A stretch of 64,000 nucleotides of DNA from Aculops lycopersici (Eukaryota; Arthropoda; Arachnida; Trombidiformes; Eriophyidae), in contig WNKI01000001.1 in NCBI GenBank assembly GCA_015350385.1, forward strand, positions 10,411,621 to 10,475,620, in the 5' to 3' direction. Below, piece after piece: positions 57,854-64,000 of this stretch (positions within the stretch are counted from its first letter, which is position 1; each line of letters starts with the position of its first letter). Made by a program: the position numbers and the translations under genes. Under the pieces are notes generated by a model. The model saw only the letters and a list, made by a program, of their open reading frames with translations, had not been told where the DNA came from and ran no database searches.

Positions 57854-57948
57854 ATAAATATTTTGTCTTTTAAAAGAACTCGATCTTTTTTGGTTCGTAT
57901 TTATTCTATTGGAGTCAGATTAGTTCTGAAGATTCCTTCAGAAGAGTT

Positions 57949-58794
57949 CTAGTCAAGAATTTGATAGTTCTTCGAGGCCTCCTCCGTCGAAAGCCAATCA
58001 AAGTCATCTATGCACTTCCAGTTGTTTTGCTTCATGTCAAACTTTGATTTTTCAAATAATCTCTCAACCTCATCTGCATTCAGGCTGTCGAATTGCCTTA
58101 GATCAATTTGTCGGAACTGTAAATTGTCTGATGATTCTAGCATAGATCTGGCCGAAATGAAGTTTTCAAATTTACAGTTATGAGTCGCATCAATCCTCAA
58201 TTGCTGGCATACCAAACTGAACTGACAGTCGCGACAATCTTCAATTTTTATGGCTCTGGCTGCCAAACAAACTGTAACCTTTGTACTTGAGAGACTCCTC
58301 ATATAAACCGTGCTAGCTAACCCGATTATTGAGACGGTGCAATTACTCAAGTTGGTTAGATTTATGTCCTTGCCGTTGATATCACAGGGTTCTATGATTA
58401 TTGTTTCACCATCCCGATTGTGGACTCCAGAGCCTACGGGAACTGAACTGGCATCCGATACATTAGTATTGCTAGTCTTACCTTTACTTGAAACGTCACT
58501 TTTCGGGATTGTGGGGTTCTTCTCGGGTTTAAACTTGAATTTGAACAGTAAATTAGACTTGCTATTCCGACTGACTCTGTCCTCTAGCCTCTTGAGAGCC
58601 TCGGTGGCCTTCTTTAAACAATAAGCAGGTATCACAGATCTATTGTTGTCAAGATGGGATTGGGTCTGTTCGATCATGTCACGAGATTCATCCATCGGAC
58701 CATCTTCGCCCGCTAATTCAAACTTTCCCAGAAGTTCCTCAATTCTTGACAGTTTTGATAGTAATTCATCGACGCTTTTCTCGCTCTCTGTCAT
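57949..58794 (-). CDS. TBCC: Tubulin-folding cofactor C (TBCC)
   Basis: A 281-residue intronless protein. An N-terminal helical part (VDELLSKLSRIEELLGKFEL) and Lys-rich linker are followed by a C-CAP/cofactor C beta-helix domain (LSNCTVSIIGLASTVYMRSL, KVTVCLAARAIKIEDCRDCQ, VCQQLRIDATHNCKFE). The protein ends with the conserved WKCIDDFDWLSTEEASKN. TBCC stimulates GTP hydrolysis by beta-tubulin in the cofactor D/E complex and releases native dimers. I did not pinpoint the catalytic arginine. Its ATG lies only 10 bases after the stop of the upstream CEBPZOS-like gene on the same strand, so the two may share a transcript. Confidence 0.93.
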   Translation of the reverse strand: MTESEKSVDELLSKLSRIEELLGKFELAGEDGPMDESRDMIEQTQSHLDNNRSVIPAYCLKKATEALKRLEDRVSRNSKSNLLFKFKFKPEKNPTIPKSDVSSKGKTSNTNVSDASSVPVGSGVHNRDGETIIIEPCDINGKDINLTNLSNCTVSIIGLASTVYMRSLSSTKVTVCLAARAIKIEDCRDCQFSLVCQQLRIDATHNCKFENFISARSMLESSDNLQFRQIDLRQFDSLNADEVERLFEKSKFDMKQNNWKCIDDFDWLSTEEASKNYQILD

Positions 58795-58804
58795 TGTTGA
58801 ATCC

Positions 58805-59185
58805 TTAAGGTTGCTGATTAAGTAACTGCCTCTTTGCCTCCCAAGTTGCCTGATCGAATCCTCTAACTTGGTTGTTTCCGCAAAGTTCCGCGGTTGTGTA
58901 ATAAAAGTTTATTATGAACCTTAGATAGAATCTATCGTGGAAAAATTGACGAGTGTTCTGACTACGGTTACATGCGGCAAAAAGCATGTAAGAGCCGAGG
59001 AATATGGCGCCTTCGGCAATAATAAAAAACCTCACACCCCTACGGATATTGAGGAAGCTCTTCTTGGGATACTTGGTTAACATTTGGCTGTAATATGAAT
59101 CGATGAGGACCAAGTTTTTGACAAGTTTCGTTAGAATAATATCAGTTGACCTCTGAGATTGCACATTGTAAATTGTATTTTCCAT
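58805..59185 (-). CDS. CEBPZOS: CEBPZOS-like small mitochondrial membrane protein
   Basis: From the ATG at 59185 the product has 126 residues; an upstream in-frame ATG (59266) would add 27 less likely residues. The C-terminal 80 residues follow vertebrate CEBPZOS: a Lys/Arg patch, one transmembrane helix (FFIIAEGAIFLGSYMLFAAC), then SQNTRQFF, an FYYTTAELCG segment and the ending RGFDQATWEAKR. The family is a small mitochondrial protein of unclear role. The 45 N-terminal residues are additional. It sits head-to-head with ESF1 (158 bases between ATGs) and 10 bases ahead of TBCC. Confidence 0.72.
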   Translation of the reverse strand: MENTIYNVQSQRSTDIILTKLVKNLVLIDSYYSQMLTKYPKKSFLNIRRGVRFFIIAEGAIFLGSYMLFAACNRSQNTRQFFHDRFYLRFIINFYYTTAELCGNNQVRGFDQATWEAKRQLLNQQP

Positions 59186-59343
59186 CGCACACAAAATCGC
59201 GTGCGTGTGGAGAGCATGCTTCCCAATGTAAACACAAACACGTTGTCTCTCGAACTCCATTCGCATGTTGCTTCGTCTATTGACAGCTGGATTAGCTTAA
59301 AACCTGGAACATTTTAAATCATCTATTATCATTATCTATCAAA

Positions 59344-61266
59344 ATGGAGTCTGATGAGCGATTCAAGCACCTGGCCTCGGATCCGAGGTTCAAGACTTTG
59401 AGGAAAAAGCAAAAGAAAGTTAATATTGATGATAGGTTCCAATCTATGTTTACAGACAAGAAGTTCACATTGAAGTATAGCATTGATAAACGTGGCCGTA
59501 ACCAGAAGAAAACCTCCGGAGAGGATCTCAAGAAATACTACCACCTCGAAACCGAAGCTCGTGGGAGAAAACCCAACACAAGAGAAGAAGAGGAGGAGGA
59601 TAAAGTGGAACCACCTGTCGAAGAAGAGCCATCGGAATCGGAGAGCGCTAAAGATCTCGGGGATGATGATGATACTGAAGAAGATAGTGAAGGCAAAGAA
59701 TATGAAGACGTAGAGCCAGAGTCCGGAGAGGAGAACGATGAGGAGAATAGTGAAGATGATGCAACTGCTGAGTCGGAATTATCTTCATCGTCCGATGAAT
59801 CTGAATCGGAAATCGACGAGCCCCTTGCGAGCGGAGACGAGGATTTTGATCTAACTAAAGTAAATTACAACTGGAAACCACTTGATCATGACGCAGAGAC
59901 AGCCGAAACATCTACAAGACGCCTAGCGATCCAGAATCTCGATTGGGACAATCTAGATGTAAGGGATATCTACACTTTAGTCAATTCCATCAGACCGCCA
60001 CTGAATGTTCGCATCTACGTCAGCGAGTTTGGCAAAGAGCGATTGGCCAAGGAGGAGATTGAGGGACCTCAAGAGATAGTTGAGATGTCGAACGATGATC
60101 AAATAGAGCAAGAGTACAACGAGTTAAGGGAAAAGATGGAGACACTAAAGAACAAGAATGCTCCGAGAATAAATGAATACGTCGATGCCGACGAAGAGAT
60201 GAACCCCAAGGACGAGGAGGTCCGTGAGAGGATTCGGCGTTACCAGCTCAATAGGATGAGATACTATTATGCGATTGCCGAGTTTGACTCCGCTGAATCG
60301 GCTGAGGCTGTCTACAAGGAGCTCGACGGAATGGAGTACGAGGGCAGTTCACTCGAACTCGACCTCAGGTTTGTTCCTGACGAGATGGAATTTGACGATG
60401 CCGACATGAAGGCAGAGTGCAACAAAGCACCCGACCTGGCCACCTACAAGGCACCACTGTTCATCAATTCGGCCTTGCAGCAAACCACTGTCAAGTTTAC
60501 CTGGGATGCAACCGACACCAAGCGACAGGACAAGTTGCGGCGAGCTTTCACTAAGGACGAAATAGAGCGGGATGACCTCGAGGTCTACTTGGCGTCCGAG
60601 TCGGATAGCGACGAGGACGAAGAGCTTGCCGAGGGAGACGAGGACAACCCGTTTGGAGCGGACGCGATATCGACAACGACAGCAAACTCAGAGGCAAGAG
60701 CTCTGAAGTATAGAAACCTGCTCAAGAGTCTGGAAGAAGCTGAGGAGAAGAAGAAAAAGGTAGATGTAGACGTTGAGTGGGGCAACTATAGCGACGACGA
60801 GGCTAAAGTTGATCAGGGTGATGAGGACGGAGAAAGAGACGATGGGGAATTTTCGGAGGACGAAAGGGAAGCTGATGAAGACGACGAGTTCCCAGATGAT
60901 GACGAGCCAGTTAGTGAGAGCGACGAAGACGACCTGTTGACCAAATCGAAGAGCCGCGGCAAGACAGCGAAGGTGCCGAGAGGATCGAAGAAGTCTAAGC
61001 GAGCGAAACGTGGCAAAAAGGGCGAGGAAGCCGTCGCCGAGAGGGACGAGGAACTAGAGTTGATGGTGATGGACGTTAACAGGGAAGACAAGGAGGGATT
61101 CCAGTTCAACCCCGAGGATAACAGATTCCAGGCAGTCTACGAGTCTGGCCTCTACAACATCGACCCCTCGCACCCGAACTTCAAGCGCACCGAGGCGTTC
61201 GATAAGATGGCCGAGCGCAAGAGACAGCGTCGTCTTGGGAGCCGCGCGGCCAACCAGAGCAAATAA
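59344..61266 (+). CDS. ESF1: ESF1 nucleolar pre-rRNA processing protein
   Basis: A 640-residue intronless protein. It begins with the family signature (DERFKHLASDPRFKTLRKKQ, then DDRFQSMFTDKKF and YSIDKRGR), followed by a long acidic region, an RRM-like part (TRRLAIQNLDWDNLDVRDIY and the strand YYAIAEFDSAESAEAVYKEL) and a second acidic/basic stretch. It ends with the NUC153 motif (DNRFQAVYESGLYNIDPSHP, then FKRTEAFDKM). ESF1 works in the nucleolus in early 18S rRNA processing. The stop TAA lies inside an AATAAA hexamer (61263-61268). Confidence 0.95.
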   Translation: MESDERFKHLASDPRFKTLRKKQKKVNIDDRFQSMFTDKKFTLKYSIDKRGRNQKKTSGEDLKKYYHLETEARGRKPNTREEEEEDKVEPPVEEEPSESESAKDLGDDDDTEEDSEGKEYEDVEPESGEENDEENSEDDATAESELSSSSDESESEIDEPLASGDEDFDLTKVNYNWKPLDHDAETAETSTRRLAIQNLDWDNLDVRDIYTLVNSIRPPLNVRIYVSEFGKERLAKEEIEGPQEIVEMSNDDQIEQEYNELREKMETLKNKNAPRINEYVDADEEMNPKDEEVRERIRRYQLNRMRYYYAIAEFDSAESAEAVYKELDGMEYEGSSLELDLRFVPDEMEFDDADMKAECNKAPDLATYKAPLFINSALQQTTVKFTWDATDTKRQDKLRRAFTKDEIERDDLEVYLASESDSDEDEELAEGDEDNPFGADAISTTTANSEARALKYRNLLKSLEEAEEKKKKVDVDVEWGNYSDDEAKVDQGDEDGERDDGEFSEDEREADEDDEFPDDDEPVSESDEDDLLTKSKSRGKTAKVPRGSKKSKRAKRGKKGEEAVAERDEELELMVMDVNREDKEGFQFNPEDNRFQAVYESGLYNIDPSHPNFKRTEAFDKMAERKRQRRLGSRAANQSK

Positions 61267-62291
61267 AGGGACCGAGTTGCTAATGTAACGATTGTATTGA
61301 GTTCACTTTCATCTAGATACTTCTCTTTTGTTGTCGAGCTGTCGAGTGTGCGGCGCGCGATCAACAAGTCCAGTGGCCGAGTGCTGAGTCAGCCGAAGTA
61401 GCACTAGCCGCTTGGGGGCGACACGCGCCACTGCCGCAAGTCTGACAATGGACTCGCTCGGCGCGTTGTGGCCGCAATTTAATGGGTGCCTGCAAAGTTG
61501 GCCTGCGTCGTTTTGTGGTGGCACCGCAACTCATTAGAGGGCCCAGCACTTGGGCCTTGACGGGACTAAGTGAGCTCCGTGATCACCAAGCTTCGCCGCA
61601 TCAATATGTCAGCGAGTCTAGAGTCGCCGCTAGCTTGCCAATATCTTACGCTGAGGGGCCAAATGCAATTTAAAACTTGGGGCGCGGGAAGAGTTCGCGC
61701 AAATATGCTGATGGTGATTTAATTATGCGGTTGTTCGAGGAGCTTGCGAGAGCCACTCGCAACAAAAATCAAGTGCCGAGTTCCGAGTCTCGAATGAGTG
61801 CCAACTTGTGCTGGCTTCACTCGAGCTTACGTCACCCGCCGCCAAGCTCGTCGAGCAAAGCGAGTCTTTCCAGCAGCCAGCTCGACACTTCTCTCGAATC
61901 TGTGTACCGTATGCTGCTGTTGCTACTGCTGCGCTGTTGTTGTTGCGGCTCCATCAACGTTTACTCAACTACAAGACCACAACTGCGCCCTAAACACAAT
62001 CGTCTCGCTCGACCTCGCGCTAGGCAGTCGGGGTTTGTGTGGGCCGAGCGCGAGAGCGAGAGAGACTTTGTGCTAAGTAAACCAAAACAAAACAAACGAC
62101 GAGAGCAGCGACAACACCGACGGCCACCGAGCGAGTAAATTGCACGATGGCCCCAGAAGGCCGAGTGGATTCTCGAGGATTTTTATCGAATGCCACAAGA
62201 TATCGATGCTGCAAGAGAGGAATTTGATTGAGCAACGCGAAGACACAATTTTCAAGTCGCAACAATAGAGACTGAGAACTCGCCCGGCCCA
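61267..62291. other. Spacer and leader before the aquaporin gene
   Basis: About 1 kb without a supported gene. Short overlapping frames lack domains. The last part is probably the aquaporin promoter and 5' UTR. Confidence 0.45.
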
Positions 62292-63356
62292 ATGGAGCCC
62301 ATGAAAAATCGACTGAGTGGCGGCGGCTCGCCGCACCAAGACCACAATATTGATCCACTATGCGGCCACAATCATAACCAAGCCCAAGCTCAAGCTCACC
62401 TTTCACTTCACAGCCAGCAACATTTTGCCAGCGCCCAGCCACCAGTGCCGCCGAGCGGCAAGTCACTCGAGTTCCAGCCCAAAGGCAAACTATTTGGCGC
62501 CGAGTTTCTCGGCACCTTTCTGCTGGTGTATCTGAGCCAGACAGCGGTTGCCTCTTTCGAGCTCACAGGTACCCAGAACGATACAATCAATAGGCAAGTG
62601 GGCAGCGCGTTGGCAAGCGGACTTGCCCTGATGTTTGCCTCGGCTCTCACCATCGACCTTTCGGGCGCGCACCTGAACCCCGCCTACACGATAGCTTCCG
62701 CCACCTTTGGCAAGATCCGCTGGCAAAGGACGCCCGCTTACCTGACCGGCCAATACGCCGGCGCACTACTCGCCGCCGCTATCCTTCATGCCACCTACAG
62801 CGATAAACTCGGCCAGCGACACGCCGAGGGATTACTTGTGGGATCAAACGCAAGCATGCGAGCCCACGGCAACCTGTTGAGTACCGGCAAGTTCTTCTCC
62901 AGCTACCCGCCCACTGAGGTGTCGTTACCGCAACTTTTCGTTAGCTACACACTTGCTGCCGCCCACCTAATGCTCTTACTAGTGGCAGTGCACGAGGCGA
63001 GGCCCCTGCGTGTTGGCAGAACCGCTAAGCCGGCCTACCTGGCTGGAGCAATTATCTTGGTACAGCTCGCATTTGCTGCCAACGGAGGACCAGTGCTAAA
63101 CCCAGCGCAGGACTTCGCGCCCAGGCTCTACATCGCTCTATTCGGCTGGGGTGCCGCCGCCTTCAACTTGTACCACTTCAGATATTGGTGGATATGTGGA
63201 CTCTTGGCGCCTCACTTTGGAGCTCTGATCGGGTTTGGCTTGCAACGAGTCTTGGTGCACTTGACCCGAACTGGAGCTCATGCAACTCGAGAGGCAACTT
63301 GTTGCGCGGGCGGCCAACGCAACTATAAACCTGTGCAACCAAGTGAAAACTTTTAG
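62292..63356 (+). CDS. Aquaglyceroporin-like channel with altered selectivity filter
   Basis: A 354-residue intronless MIP-family channel with six hydrophobic helices and two half-helix loops. The first NPA is intact (SGAHLNPAYT, N129-A131). The second is GPVLNPAQDFAPRLY (N270-A272); the Asp after it and the large loop E side fit the glycerol-conducting subclass. The residue after the second NPA is Gln273 (CAG at 63108-63110). In nearly all aquaporins this position is the arginine of the aromatic/arginine filter. The N-terminal 60 residues are His/Gln/Pro-rich and the C-terminus has a CC pair. It would conduct water or small solutes across the plasma membrane; substrate is uncertain because of the filter change. 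Confidence 0.92.
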   Translation: MEPMKNRLSGGGSPHQDHNIDPLCGHNHNQAQAQAHLSLHSQQHFASAQPPVPPSGKSLEFQPKGKLFGAEFLGTFLLVYLSQTAVASFELTGTQNDTINRQVGSALASGLALMFASALTIDLSGAHLNPAYTIASATFGKIRWQRTPAYLTGQYAGALLAAAILHATYSDKLGQRHAEGLLVGSNASMRAHGNLLSTGKFFSSYPPTEVSLPQLFVSYTLAAAHLMLLLVAVHEARPLRVGRTAKPAYLAGAIILVQLAFAANGGPVLNPAQDFAPRLYIALFGWGAAAFNLYHFRYWWICGLLAPHFGALIGFGLQRVLVHLTRTGAHATREATCCAGGQRNYKPVQPSENF

Positions 63357-63599
63357 GGGCACCACGTGACGAGCCAAAGTCATCGATCTCAACAACAAGT
63401 GCTCTTGTGTATTATGTAACTTCGAGTGTGTTCCTCTCACTTGAGATTTAAACGAAAGAACCAAGTGCCAAGGAAACGGAAACAATTTCAGGAGCTCCCG
63501 TAAGTTGGTTGGCTATAAATGGTTGGGAAAATCAATCGACAATAGAACCTAACTCACAAAGACTCCAATTCAGCTGTAGCAAATTTATCAAATTCAACC
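63357..63599. other. Spacer with promoter of the Lys-rich peptide gene
   Basis: No gene. It carries a TATA box (listed separately) for the next gene. Confidence 0.45.
63514..63520 (+). promoter_or_regulatory. TATA box of the Lys-rich peptide gene
   Basis: TATAAAT 80 bases before the ATG at 63600, a distance that leaves a leader of about 50 bases. Matches a TATA-type core promoter by sequence and position only. Confidence 0.5.
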
Positions 63600-63824
63600 A
63601 TGAGATCCATCCAATTTTTTGCCATCTTTGCTGTCGTTGCCATCCTTTTGGCCTTGGTTATGCCCCAGGAAGTCGAGGCTTTTAAGAAGAAGATACTCAA
63701 AAAAGCTGCAGTGGCTTTGTTGCTCTTCAAATCTATCAAGAAAGTTCATGTCCCAATTCTCATGATCAAGAAGAAACCGTTAATGAGCCCCCACAAGAAG
63801 TTGCTCTTTGGTGCAATCGGCTGA
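63600..63824 (+). CDS. Short secreted Lys-rich cationic peptide
   Basis: A 74-residue intronless protein: a signal peptide ending MPQEVEA (about residues 20-27) and a roughly 47-residue mature part with 13 lysines, no acidic residue and many Leu/Ile/Val, starting FKKKILKK. An AATAAA lies near 63990. Such cationic amphipathic peptides can be antimicrobial or cuticular; I cannot tell which, and no family is recognised. Confidence that it is a real gene comes from the TATA box, signal peptide and poly(A) signal. Confidence 0.7.
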   Translation: MRSIQFFAIFAVVAILLALVMPQEVEAFKKKILKKAAVALLLFKSIKKVHVPILMIKKKPLMSPHKKLLFGAIG

Positions 63825-64000
63825 GCTATCAAAAAGATTCTACGATACGAATGAATAGTTTCTGGTTTGAAATAAGAGCCGCAAGCGACAGGCAATCAAA
63901 CTCACATCTTAAAAACGATTGATTCAAATAAGAGTCGCGAAAATATGGTTATACATTTTTATCCTTAAATGTTATCGTAACTTTGTTAATAAAACAGATG
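63825..64000. other. 3' UTR of the Lys-rich peptide gene
   Basis: AT-rich sequence with AATAAA near 63990, close to the window end. No further gene visible. Confidence 0.5.

Noticed and set aside
1..64000. tRNA, rRNA, CRISPR arrays, transposase or reverse-transcriptase genes
   Set aside because: None recognised on reading; simple repeats here are microsatellites without spacers or mobile-element domains. A covariance-model or repeat search was not possible.

Overview
The window is animal nuclear DNA. It has spliced genes with GT..AG introns, metazoan developmental regulators (two SoxD genes, a COE/EBF gene, a vestigial-like TEAD cofactor, a TGF-beta-type propeptide), many glutamine repeats and long microsatellites, and two 20-N scaffold gaps. 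Gene content and style fit an arthropod. The extreme scarcity of introns (SoxD and COE genes uninterrupted across all their recognisable domains, plus desaturase, ESF1, NELF-A, aquaporin and LDAH) suggests a compact, intron-poor lineage such as some mites. The species cannot be named from the sequence, and that guess is low confidence.

Layout. 1-13.5 kb: two same-strand SoxD-type Sox genes whose HMG region is identical over 378 bp, separated by about 8 kb without a convincing gene apart from a possible 5' exon. 14-19.6 kb: an orphan type I membrane protein, divergent NELF-A and VPS25, and a stearoyl-CoA desaturase. 22-33.4 kb: a five-exon gene encoding a signal peptide and a TGF-beta-family propeptide that ends without a mature ligand domain; its first intron is 9.2 kb. 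35-43 kb: a CRAL-TRIO protein, condensin CAP-H (two exons), an uncertain small gene and lipid-droplet hydrolase LDAH. 43-47 kb: an ETNPPL/PHYKPL-type PLP lyase (two exons) and a secreted follistatin/Kazal protein (four exons). 47-53 kb: gene-poor DNA. 53-54.5 kb: a COE protein with DNA-binding and helix-loop-helix segments but no IPT/TIG domain between them. 56.7-64 kb: vestigial-like cofactor, TBCC and a CEBPZOS-like gene 10 bp apart, ESF1, an aquaglyceroporin with an altered selectivity-filter position, and a short Lys-rich secreted peptide.

Function. Housekeeping genes (NELF-A, VPS25, CAP-H, TBCC, CEBPZOS-like, ESF1) are tightly packed, often head-to-head or tail-to-tail. The developmental regulators sit beside long non-coding tracts with microsatellites and recurrent ACTTCCGG (ETS-like) words, which probably hold regulatory DNA. 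The candidates most worth following are the ligand-less TGF-beta propeptide, the IPT-less COE factor, the SoxD conversion-like tract and the aquaporin filter substitution. All calls come from reading the sequence and recognising families; no search was run.
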